Assembly: GCA_012103535.1 (NCBI GenBank)
Contig: WLWQ01000003.1
Span: 806,001-870,000, forward strand
Length of the DNA: 64,000 nt
Direction of reading: 5' to 3'
Origin: Pseudomonadales bacterium
GTDB lineage: Bacteria; Pseudomonadota; Gammaproteobacteria; Pseudomonadales; Pseudohongiellaceae
Part shown: one piece after another, positions 37,566 through 44,427 of the stretch
Numbering within the stretch: position 1 is the first letter of the stretch
How the letters are laid out: each line of letters starts with the position of its first letter
The notes under the pieces: model-generated
Seen by the model: only the letters and a program-made list of their open reading frames with translations
The model's database searches: none
What the model was told of the DNA's origin: nothing
Made by a program: the position numbers and the translations under genes

Positions 37566-37592
37566 AAAGTGAGTGAATTATTCACTCACTTT
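37566..37592. repeat. Perfect 13-bp inverted repeat, possible terminator or operator
   Basis: AAAGTGAGTGAAT and its exact complement flank a single T. The palindrome sits between the 58-residue ORF and the CopC-like gene. Only three T end the right arm, so termination would be weak; an operator role for the CopC-like gene is possible. Confidence 0.6.
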
Positions 37593-37680
37593 AAGATCCC
37601 CTCCCTCACAAATCTCTCATTATTTCGTTTATTTTTACTTCGGTGCGGTTACACTTGTTGAAGTTTCAAAGGGGATATCG

Positions 37681-38052
37681 ATGAAAACTCTGAGCCGAAT
37701 TGCGTTCTTCCTATTAATAGGTATAAGCCTAAGCACTTGTCTTGGCACTACAGAATATTCTCCATTATTAGGCGCGGAGCCAGAGATTGATGGCGCGCTT
37801 ACCAGGGCGCCGAGAACTTTGCGGCTTTACTATGATGCCTTGCCCGATGTTTCTCAAAGTAGCCTGAAGCTCATCGGGCCGAACGGCGAACACCAACTCC
37901 GCGGATTACATACTATGGCAGCAGATGATCTGATGATTGAAATCATGGATCCAGTGACATCTGGTGAATACCAAGTAGAGTGGGTGACCGTGGTTGGTGA
38001 TAATCCAACAATCCAATCTGGCTCCTACAGTTTTTCTGTAATTACAGATTAG
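37681..38052 (+). CDS. CopC-like small lipoprotein lacking copper ligands
   Basis: A 123-residue protein. The leader ends in LSTC at about Cys20, a slightly non-standard lipobox. The rest resembles the CopC/YobA beta-sandwich: RAPRTLRLYYDALPDVSQSSLKLIGPNGEH, SGEYQVEWVTVVGDNPTIQSGSYSFSV. Canonical CopC has an N-terminal His and DGHxxxG in the final loop; here the loop reads GDNPTIQSG, and the N-terminal His is replaced. So it probably keeps the fold but not copper binding. I start at ATG 37681 with AAAGGGG 6-8 bp upstream; the longer frame from 37573 overlaps the palindrome and has no ribosome site. Confidence 0.68.
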   Translation: MKTLSRIAFFLLIGISLSTCLGTTEYSPLLGAEPEIDGALTRAPRTLRLYYDALPDVSQSSLKLIGPNGEHQLRGLHTMAADDLMIEIMDPVTSGEYQVEWVTVVGDNPTIQSGSYSFSVITD

Positions 38053-38074
38053 ACGCCCAAAGACAGTAACTTTT

Positions 38075-39403
38075 TTAGACTGCCAATTTCCTGTAAAGCG
38101 ATCGAAGACTTATCCCCAACACCTTTGCAACGCGTTGTTTGTCCCCTCCGAAAACTTGTAACAATTCTCGCAAGTAACGAGTTTCGTTTTCTTCCAGCGA
38201 CGGCCATTGGTTTTTCTCAGCTGTTTCGATTGCGTGGAAATCATCTGAAGCAGGCTGCAGCTCATCCTCAAGGCATTGAAGAATAATGTTCGCATTAATA
38301 GTACCTTCATCACTTAATACGACAGCCCGATTTAAGATATTTCTTAGCTCTCTTATATTGCCCTTGTAATCATGCTTGGAGAGCAATTCGAGTGCCTTTT
38401 GGTCTATTTCCACGTTTTTGTCATCGGTGAGTTGTAGCAGCAGCCTGGTACCTATTAGTGGTATGTCTTCTCTGCGCTCAGATAATGAAGGTAGCCGAAT
38501 TGGAAATACGTTTATTCGATAATACAAATCACTTCTGAATTCTCCGAGTTCAACTAGCTCTACCAGGTTTCTGTGGGTAGCGCATATCAACCTGAAATCT
38601 GATGAACGCACTTCTTCACTACCCACCGGTCTGAATGTTCCAGTTTCCAATAACCTCAATAGTTTCACCTGCAGTGGTAATGGTATATCACCTAGTTCAT
38701 CCAGAAATAAGGTGCCGCCATCGGCCAATTCAACTAGGCCTTTTTTATTCGAATGTGCGCCTGTAAACGCTCCCTTCATATGTCCAAAGAGTTCACTTTC
38801 GAAAAGCGATTCAGTGAGACCAGCACATTCCAACGTGACCATCGGTTTTGTGCTCCGTTCGCTCGCTATATGAATGGCCCGTGCAGCAAGTTCCTTGCCG
38901 GTACCCGATGCACCCAGTAACAAAACGGTCGCATTGCTACTACTTACCCGAGAGATTTTTGCCAACATGTGCTTAAAGGCTTGGCTTTTTCCAACTAATT
39001 CCTGCTCCTTGATGGTTCCACTTGCCAAAGGCACAGGCCGCAATAATTCAACAAAATAGACAAGCTCGCCTGCTGAATCATGGATAGGCAACATTTCCAC
39101 ATCCACATGTTCTCGCCCATTGGGAGTTTGGTGGATATGCAGAACCCGTTCTTTGTGACCCGACTCTCGTGCCGCTCCAAGCGGGCAATCTTCTCCTGAC
39201 TTGTCGCAGGGTTGATCATAGCCATGGGACACCTGGTAGCAGCTTGGTTGTTGGTCAAGATTAATGTCACCGAAGGCGGCTCGGTAATCAGAATTCGTCG
39301 CCAATATCTTGTAATCCGCGGAAACCAGAATGGCGGGGCAGTCGAAGCCCTCTAGCATTGCAGCAGGCGGAGACTGGTGGTCGGAGGCAATTTTATTGTT
39401 CAT
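38075..39403 (-). CDS. Sigma-54-dependent activator with cysteine-rich PAS domain
   Basis: A 442-residue enhancer-binding protein. An N-terminal PAS domain (about 18-125) contains CYQVSHGYDQPCDKSGEDCPL and a later HIH, that is several Cys and His suited to metal, heme or redox sensing. The central AAA+ domain (about 138-365) has GASGTGKELAARAIH, the sigma-54 contact loop GAFTGA, and GTLFLDELGD; the C-terminal Fis-type helix-turn-helix is QRVAKVLGISLRSLYRKL. It is encoded on the minus strand, divergent from a sigma-54 promoter with a palindromic upstream site. It probably activates the small peptide gene and perhaps genes beyond it in response to oxygen, redox state or metal. Confidence 0.9.
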   Translation of the reverse strand: MNNKIASDHQSPPAAMLEGFDCPAILVSADYKILATNSDYRAAFGDINLDQQPSCYQVSHGYDQPCDKSGEDCPLGAARESGHKERVLHIHQTPNGREHVDVEMLPIHDSAGELVYFVELLRPVPLASGTIKEQELVGKSQAFKHMLAKISRVSSSNATVLLLGASGTGKELAARAIHIASERSTKPMVTLECAGLTESLFESELFGHMKGAFTGAHSNKKGLVELADGGTLFLDELGDIPLPLQVKLLRLLETGTFRPVGSEEVRSSDFRLICATHRNLVELVELGEFRSDLYYRINVFPIRLPSLSERREDIPLIGTRLLLQLTDDKNVEIDQKALELLSKHDYKGNIRELRNILNRAVVLSDEGTINANIILQCLEDELQPASDDFHAIETAEKNQWPSLEENETRYLRELLQVFGGDKQRVAKVLGISLRSLYRKLAV

Positions 39404-39472
39404 TTGACAGATATGGCGAAATTGTAGACAAAAATGACAAATATTTTGCCAATAGTCAATCTAATTCTCTTG

Positions 39473-39498
39473 TTTAAAGCGCTCATCTGCGCTTTAAA
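39473..39498. promoter_or_regulatory. Perfect palindrome, candidate enhancer (UAS) of the sigma-54 activator
   Basis: TTTAAAGCGC-N6-GCGCTTTAAA, with 10-bp arms of perfect symmetry. It lies 70 bp upstream of the activator start and about 75 bp upstream of the predicted sigma-54 transcription start on the other strand, a typical enhancer distance. It probably binds the Fis-type domain of the adjacent regulator. Confidence 0.75.
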
Positions 39499-39535
39499 GT
39501 CAGCAAAAACAGAAGCTTATGAAATACTGGCCAAG

Positions 39536-39552
39536 TTGGCACGCAGTCTGCA
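39536..39552 (+). promoter_or_regulatory. Sigma-54 (-24/-12) promoter
   Basis: TTGGCACG-CAGT-CTGCA matches the sigma-54 consensus (TTGGCACG-N4-TTGCA) at all but one base, with exact GG-N10-GC spacing. Predicted start is near 39562, about 88 bp before the 29-residue ORF. It is divergent from the enhancer-binding protein gene. Confidence 0.8.
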
Positions 39553-39649
39553 ATGAGAGTTGTATCCGGTTTTAGAAGCTGGATTTTTGGAGAGACAATT
39601 TTCACGGTACTGAATATTAATTTTTTACTATTGATAAGGAGCAAAGCTA

Positions 39650-39739
39650 ATGACAGATATTAAAAAGATGTGGATGCTAATGATGGTGCCAGTTGTCACA
39701 GCATTATTGTGCTGGGCGATTTGGCAAATGCTGCTATAA
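39650..39739 (+). CDS. 29-residue single-pass membrane peptide
   Basis: A very short ORF behind a strong AAGGAG site about 8 bp upstream. The product starts MTDIKKMWML and continues as a hydrophobic helix ending WAIWQMLL, so it should be a single-pass membrane peptide with a short charged cytoplasmic start. It is the first gene downstream of the sigma-54 promoter and lies upstream of the FNR-type promoter of the cbb3 operon. Small single-helix subunits (CcoM, CcoQ-like) are known for cbb3 oxidases, but I see no sequence match. It is predicted from ribosome site, hydrophobicity and promoter position. Confidence 0.6.
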   Translation: MTDIKKMWMLMMVPVVTALLCWAIWQMLL

Positions 39740-39786
39740 GCATTTCTAAATAGAACTCTTAGAGGAATTGCTGGATTGTCGAGTCA

Positions 39787-39827
39787 TTGAGACAGATCAA
39801 TCCATTAGAAAATTCGCTGCCTATACT
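39787..39827 (+). promoter_or_regulatory. FNR/Anr-type box with TATACT -10, promoter of cbb3 operon
   Basis: TTGAG-ACAG-ATCAA (39787-39800) fits the FNR/Anr consensus TTGAT-N4-ATCAA with one mismatch. TATACT (39822-39827) is placed so that the box centre falls near -41 from the predicted start, the class II activation position. This fits oxygen-limited induction of the downstream ccoNOQP genes. Confidence 0.78.
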
Positions 39828-39941
39828 CACCGCTGTTTGGGGATGTTAAATCCATGTTCGCACCGTGCTGTATTGACCAGATAGTTCTCAAGAGTCGATT
39901 TAGTCACAGGATTGAATAATAAATTACGGATCAAACCAGTA

Positions 39942-40556
39942 ATGGGCACGGAAATTTACTCGCACCTTCTTATTCGCTCGCTTTATCAACCGATCGATGC
40001 TTTCCAGGAACTGGCGAAAGTCGAGCCTTCGCCAATGGGAGTATTGTTTCGCTATACCATTTGGCTGCTTCTCTTACCGCCGATTTTTTCCTTAATTGGA
40101 GCTGCAAATTTTGGCTGGCGCTTGGGCGCTGACGAGCCATTATTGCTGCCAACGAATTCCCTGGTACTTATTAGTATTGGCTATTTTCTAGCCTTGGTAT
40201 TCGGCCTGATAACCACAGCAATTATAAGTAGCTGGATGGCAGCAACTTATGGAGCTAGTGCAAATTTCGGCAAACATGTTGCGCTGATAACCATTGTCGG
40301 TGAACCTCTTGCCATTGCCAGTGTCATCCATTTGTTTCCGGACGTATTCGTAAACTTGCTGGTGCTGATACCAACCATGATGTGGAGTATGTATTTGCTC
40401 TACAAAGGTGTGCCGATTGTTCTGGATACGCCGCCAGAGCGAGGCATGTTAATGGCTTCTTCACTTGTGGGGTGGTTATTAGTAGCTGCAGTTAGCTTAC
40501 TTGGACTCAGCATGGCGCTTTGGACATTAGGGGTTGGACCCTTGCTGGGAGTGTGA
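39942..40556 (+). CDS. Yip1-domain-like membrane protein upstream of ccoN
   Basis: A membrane protein of about 204 residues with five transmembrane helices, resembling Yip1-domain proteins (PF04893) in its MGVLFRYTIWLLLLPPIFSLIGA and GKHVALITIVGEPL segments. Start choice is uncertain: ATG 39942 is taken; an in-frame TTG at 39912 would add 10 residues. The stop is 5 bp before ccoN, so it is the first gene of the cbb3 transcript. Such genes are found next to respiratory operons in related marine bacteria; the role may be in assembly, but this is inference. Confidence 0.68.
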   Translation: MGTEIYSHLLIRSLYQPIDAFQELAKVEPSPMGVLFRYTIWLLLLPPIFSLIGAANFGWRLGADEPLLLPTNSLVLISIGYFLALVFGLITTAIISSWMAATYGASANFGKHVALITIVGEPLAIASVIHLFPDVFVNLLVLIPTMMWSMYLLYKGVPIVLDTPPERGMLMASSLVGWLLVAAVSLLGLSMALWTLGVGPLLGV

Positions 40557-40561
40557 AGGAA

Positions 40562-41998
40562 ATGGAAGCAGTAACCAATAACGTGTACCACGATAAAGTC
40601 GTTATTCGTTTAATTCAGTTCTCAATTGTCTGGGCACTGGCGGCTATGGGTGCTGGGGTCTACATCTCCGCAGAGCTGATTTGGCCCGGTATAGATTTCG
40701 GTCAATTCTGGTTGTCATTTGGCAGATTACGTCCGCTTCACACTAACGGAATCATTTTCGGCTTTGGCGTGTCAGCGCTTATGGCAACAGCGTTTTACAG
40801 TGTACAGCGTACCTCCCATGTGCCCTTGTTTGCACCAAAGCTTGCCTGGTTTTGTTGTTATGCCTGGCAACTGCTGGTTCTCACCGGAGGACTGTCCTTA
40901 TTGGCAGGATGGAACACATCGAAGGAATACGCCGAACTGGAATGGCCGTTTGATATTGTTATCGCAGTAATCTGGGTTTGTTTTGGCGTTGTCTTCTTCG
41001 GCACCATCGCCACGCGCAAGATAAAGCCCATCTACATTTCTAATTGGTTCTATGGTGCCCTCATTATTGTGATTGCGATGCTGCACATCGTAAACAACTT
41101 GGCTATTCCAGTAAGTATCGGTAAGTCCTATTCCCTTTATGCTGGTGCGCAAGACGCCGTGGTTCAGTGGTGGTATGGCCACAACGCCGTTGGCTTTCTG
41201 CTGACCGGGGGATTTCTCGGCATGATGTATTACTTTTTACCGAAGCATGCCGAACGTCCCATATGGAGTTACCGTTTGTCGGTTGTTGCATTCTGGGCAT
41301 TTACTTACAGCTATATTTGGGCAGGCCCTCATCATCTGCATTACAACTCTATCCCGGAGTGGGTGCAGTCTTTGGGTATGGTGATGAGCATCGTTCTTCT
41401 CGCGCCATCATGGGCTACCTTAATCAATGGAGTAATGACGGTTAGTACGGCCTGGGAAAAACTGCGCACCGATCCCGCCCTCAAATTTATTGTTCTATCA
41501 CTTGCCTTCTATGGTCTGGCTACTTTCGAAGGGCCAATGATGTCGCTTCGGAGTGTGAATGTGGTTAGCCATTTCACTGACTGGACCATCGGACATGTGC
41601 ACTCGGGAGCTCTGGGTTGGAACGCGATGATTACTTACGGCACTTTCTACTTCATGGTGCCAAGACTGGTCGGGCGAGAACTTCATAGTGTAAGGCTAGC
41701 TAATATCCATTTCTGGCTCGCGCTTGCTGGAACCATGCTTTATATCGTGTCGATGTGGGCAGCAGGTGTCTCTCAAGGATTGCTTTGGTTGAGTGTCGAC
41801 AATATCGGTGAGCTAAGTTTCAGCTTTAAAGACATTATGGCAAGCATGGCGCCCTACTATGGGTTGCGCTTGGTCGCAGGTCTCATCTTCCTGAGCGGAA
41901 CGGCGTTAATGGCATTCAATTTGTTTATGACCCTGAAAGGGCAGCATGCAACCAGAGTCTCAGTACCAGCAGTCGATCCTGCCTATGGAGTTAGCTAA
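40562..41998 (+). CDS. ccoN: Cytochrome c oxidase cbb3-type subunit I
   Basis: A 478-residue heme-copper oxidase subunit with about 12 transmembrane helices. Low-spin heme ligands: His in RPLHTNGIIFG and in TIGHVHSGALGW; CuB ligands: WWYGHNAVGF and WAGPHHLHYNSIPEW. It holds the heme b/b3-CuB centre that reduces oxygen with high affinity. I start at ATG 40562 (AAGGA 3 bp upstream), because the longer frame from 40520 overlaps the previous gene. The stop overlaps ccoO as TAATG. The ccoGHIS maturation genes are not in the window. Confidence 0.95.
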   Translation: MEAVTNNVYHDKVVIRLIQFSIVWALAAMGAGVYISAELIWPGIDFGQFWLSFGRLRPLHTNGIIFGFGVSALMATAFYSVQRTSHVPLFAPKLAWFCCYAWQLLVLTGGLSLLAGWNTSKEYAELEWPFDIVIAVIWVCFGVVFFGTIATRKIKPIYISNWFYGALIIVIAMLHIVNNLAIPVSIGKSYSLYAGAQDAVVQWWYGHNAVGFLLTGGFLGMMYYFLPKHAERPIWSYRLSVVAFWAFTYSYIWAGPHHLHYNSIPEWVQSLGMVMSIVLLAPSWATLINGVMTVSTAWEKLRTDPALKFIVLSLAFYGLATFEGPMMSLRSVNVVSHFTDWTIGHVHSGALGWNAMITYGTFYFMVPRLVGRELHSVRLANIHFWLALAGTMLYIVSMWAAGVSQGLLWLSVDNIGELSFSFKDIMASMAPYYGLRLVAGLIFLSGTALMAFNLFMTLKGQHATRVSVPAVDPAYGVS

Positions 41999-42627
41999 TG
42001 AGCGGTTTATCTTTACACAAAAAGATAGAAGAAAATGCCGGGCTATTAATCTTCGGGATTTTGTTTGTGTCGGCCATCGGAGGATTGGTGCAAATACTAC
42101 CAATTCTTAATCAAGATAGTTTATCTACGGCCACTGAAAATACACGAGTGTATTCAGCAGTAGAATTAACTGGCAGAGATATCTACATTCGTGAAGGCTG
42201 TTCGGTATGCCATTCGCAACAAGTCAGGCCACTGATTGCAGAAGTAGAGCGGTATGGTGCTTACTCCCGAGCTGGTGAATTTGTTTATGACCGTCCATTT
42301 CTGTGGGGATCGAAGCGCACTGGACCGGATCTTCATCGTGTGGGTGGAAAATTTTCAGATGATTGGCACCGCATACATTTAATTGATCCACGATCGGTGG
42401 TGGAAGCGAGCATTATGCCTGCATACCCCTGGTTAGCCGATCGGGATGCCAGTGACACAGGAAACATCTCTGCGAAACTCTCGGCACTGAGAATACTTGG
42501 GCACCCTTATAGCGACGAAGACATTGATAATGCTGATGCCGATTTGCAGGGAATTAAAGAGATCGACGCGTTAATCGCTTACCTGCAGATGTTGGGAACA
42601 GGATATAGCGAAGGAGATTCTTCATGA
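41998..42627 (+). CDS. ccoO: Cytochrome c oxidase cbb3-type subunit II (monoheme c)
   Basis: A 209-residue membrane-anchored cytochrome c. An N-terminal transmembrane helix (about 12-35) is followed by EGCSVCHSQQVRPL (CxxCH heme site), the conserved RYGAYSRAGEFVYDRPFLWGSKRTGPDLHRVGGKF and the Met ligand region ASIMPAYPWL. It passes electrons to CcoN. Start and stop overlap ccoN and ccoQ by a base or a few bases, so translation is coupled. Confidence 0.96.
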   Translation: MSGLSLHKKIEENAGLLIFGILFVSAIGGLVQILPILNQDSLSTATENTRVYSAVELTGRDIYIREGCSVCHSQQVRPLIAEVERYGAYSRAGEFVYDRPFLWGSKRTGPDLHRVGGKFSDDWHRIHLIDPRSVVEASIMPAYPWLADRDASDTGNISAKLSALRILGHPYSDEDIDNADADLQGIKEIDALIAYLQMLGTGYSEGDSS

Positions 42628-42791
42628 CATTCTTTATCTTCGCCGGGGACATGTTGGTAATGGCATTCATGATTGGTTTAGCCATTTGGTTTACCAGTCG
42701 TGAGAACGATGAACAAATTTCTCAGGCCGCAAATATTCCTTTACTCGATGAATGCTTCGAGAGTGATGCCAAAGGAGAAACCCATGGCTGA
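42624..42791 (+). CDS. ccoQ: cbb3 oxidase small subunit CcoQ
   Basis: A 55-residue protein with a single transmembrane helix (about 8-24, FAGDMLVMAFMIGLAIWF) and a short polar tail. It starts at an ATG overlapping the ccoO stop and overlaps the ccoP start by 8 bp. CcoQ stabilises the oxidase complex, helping CcoP association in Rhodobacter/Bradyrhizobium. Position and size match CcoQ; sequence conservation in this family is low. Confidence 0.8.
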   Translation: MTFFIFAGDMLVMAFMIGLAIWFTSRENDEQISQAANIPLLDECFESDAKGETHG

Positions 42792-43659
42792 TCTACCAAG
42801 CGGTTTCTGGAGTGGATGGATAATTGTCCTAACCTTAGTGTCATTAGCAGGTGTTGCCTGGCTATCTATAAGTATTTATTTCTCGAAAGATGCTGAAACA
42901 CAAGCTGATCATGAGCCAGTTTGGGACACCGATTTAAAAGAAGGAAACAACGCTCCTCCAATGTGGTGGTTCTGGATGTTGTTTGCCGCCATGATATTTT
43001 CCTTAATTTACTTAATGTTTTTTCCAGGGCTTGGATCCTATTCCGGATTACTTAATTGGTCCCAGGGTTCTCGTGTAGCAGACAGTTACGCAAATTATGA
43101 AGCAACTTTCGCTGATTCTCGCCAGGTAATCTCTGACGCGAGTCTAGAAGAACTTCAGAATGACCTGGATCTAATGGCCACCGCGGAAAGAATTTTTACA
43201 AGAGAATGCTCGCCTTGTCATGGGCCCGATGGGCGTGGTCAGGCTGCCATGTTTCCAAATCTGCATGACATAGACTGGCAATGGGGAGGAACCCCGGAAC
43301 AGATCGAGCAATCCATTCGACAAGGTCGCAACGCTATCATGATTTCATGGCAGCAAATGCTAGGTAATGACTTAGATGCGGTGACGGAATACGTCTCGTT
43401 GCTAAGTGAGGGCAACAACCAATCCCATGCGGGTAAAGCGGGTTACGATCAAAATTGCGTGGTCTGTCATGGGCCGACTGGCGATGGCAATCAACTTCTA
43501 GGTGCGCCTCGATTGAATGATGATACTTGGCTTTATGGCGGCGACATCGATTCGATAAGAATGTCTTTGACTAATGGGCGCTTCGGTGTGATGCCTGCAT
43601 TCGACCAGCGATTGGATGATGTGCAAATTAAGCTACTAGTTGCTTTGCTTGCCCGCTAG
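42784..43659 (+). CDS. ccoP: Cytochrome c oxidase cbb3-type subunit III (diheme c)
   Basis: A 291-residue subunit with two transmembrane helices (about 7-27 and 56-78), the conserved HEPVWDTDLKEGNNAPPMWW between them, and two cytochrome c domains with CSPCHGPDG and CVVCHGPTGDG. It takes electrons from soluble c-type cytochromes. I start at ATG 42784 with AAAGGAG 5-6 bp upstream; a longer frame from 42700 is not supported. It ends the ccoNOQP operon; the next gene on the other strand ends 10 bp away. Confidence 0.95.
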   Translation: MADLPSGFWSGWIIVLTLVSLAGVAWLSISIYFSKDAETQADHEPVWDTDLKEGNNAPPMWWFWMLFAAMIFSLIYLMFFPGLGSYSGLLNWSQGSRVADSYANYEATFADSRQVISDASLEELQNDLDLMATAERIFTRECSPCHGPDGRGQAAMFPNLHDIDWQWGGTPEQIEQSIRQGRNAIMISWQQMLGNDLDAVTEYVSLLSEGNNQSHAGKAGYDQNCVVCHGPTGDGNQLLGAPRLNDDTWLYGGDIDSIRMSLTNGRFGVMPAFDQRLDDVQIKLLVALLAR

Positions 43660-43669
43660 CCATTTCTGC

Positions 43670-44149
43670 TTAGAGGGAGCTAAGTGCCGCAATCCCTTCT
43701 TCGCGTACTTCCAATAGAGTACCGAACTCCACTACGGCGTAGGCAAAGTCATTATTGCGAAATACTAAGTCAGTGAATTCCATCCAGAACTCGCGCATCT
43801 CATCCCCCATGTCTACTGACCAGGTAACCTGGTCTCTGAGAATGTGGAAATCAGCGGGTAAGATTTCTGCATATTGCTTATAGTCTTGGCGTACAAACGA
43901 GGGTGCACAAACGCGTTTAGGGATATGCGAATCTGTAGCTTTCAAGCTTTGACATCGGATATCAAATCGATTGCTGCTGTTATTCGCATTAAACAGTCTG
44001 AAAATAGTTTGCTCAGCCTGACGTATGTTTGCATCGAGATCGCTAATTACTGAATCAATTTCTTCAGCACTGTCCTGAGCGATAACTACGTTGCTAGCTA
44101 GTGAAAATAGAACGCTTACAATAATCGCAGAACTAGCGTGACGGTTCAT
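43670..44149 (-). CDS. Exported protein of unknown function
   Basis: A protein of about 159 residues with a signal peptide (MNRHASSAIIVSVLFSLASNVVIAQD). The mature part is acidic and helical, with the block RFDIRCQSLKATDSHIPKRVCAPSFVRQDY: two Cys 16 apart flanked by basic residues, which may form a disulfide. I do not recognise the family, though similar short exported proteins with an Asp-Ile-x-Cys motif occur widely in marine Gammaproteobacteria. The start at ATG 44149 has GGAGG 5 bp upstream; the longer frame to 44164 is not favoured. Downstream of a 34-codon ORF and a palindrome. Confidence 0.7.
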   Translation of the reverse strand: MNRHASSAIIVSVLFSLASNVVIAQDSAEEIDSVISDLDANIRQAEQTIFRLFNANNSSNRFDIRCQSLKATDSHIPKRVCAPSFVRQDYKQYAEILPADFHILRDQVTWSVDMGDEMREFWMEFTDLVFRNNDFAYAVVEFGTLLEVREEGIAALSSL

Positions 44150-44178
44150 CGAATCCTCCATCAATATTGTTTTTGACG

Positions 44179-44283
44179 CTAAAGAAGGAGCACATAAGTA
44201 CCTAATACCAGAGCAAGAACTATGGATTTAGGTACATTTCGCACCGACCTTGGCTTCTGCTTTTGCTTTTCAGAAATTTCCAT
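44179..44283 (-). CDS. 34-residue single-pass membrane ORF
   Basis: A short ORF, MEISEKQKQKPRSVRNVPKS followed by a hydrophobic VLALVLGTYVLLL stretch, hence a basic N-terminus with one membrane helix at the C-terminus. The ribosome site is weak (GAGAG close to the ATG). It starts 35 bp downstream of a perfect 20-bp palindrome and ends 30 bp before the next gene's start on the same strand. No family recognised; coding status rests on the membrane-like composition and on its placement. Confidence 0.38.
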   Translation of the reverse strand: MEISEKQKQKPRSVRNVPKSIVLALVLGTYVLLL

Positions 44284-44317
44284 GGCTCTCACGGTATGAC
44301 AGCCGCGAACAAATTTA

Positions 44318-44337
44318 TATGGTGTGGCCACACCATA
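44318..44337. promoter_or_regulatory. Perfect 20-bp palindrome, candidate operator
   Basis: TATGGTGTGGCCACACCATA is perfectly self-complementary. It lies in the 263-bp gap between the SUOX-type gene and the 43670-44149 gene, just upstream of the 34-codon ORF. A dimeric regulator binding site is the likeliest reading; the cognate protein is unknown. Confidence 0.6.
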
Positions 44338-44427
44338 CGCAGAGGCCGCAAGAATCCTGGTATTAGAAATTAGGCAGGGATCGAGATTGGTTTCTTACAA
44401 TACTTAAAAATAGATTTTGCGCTGAAA

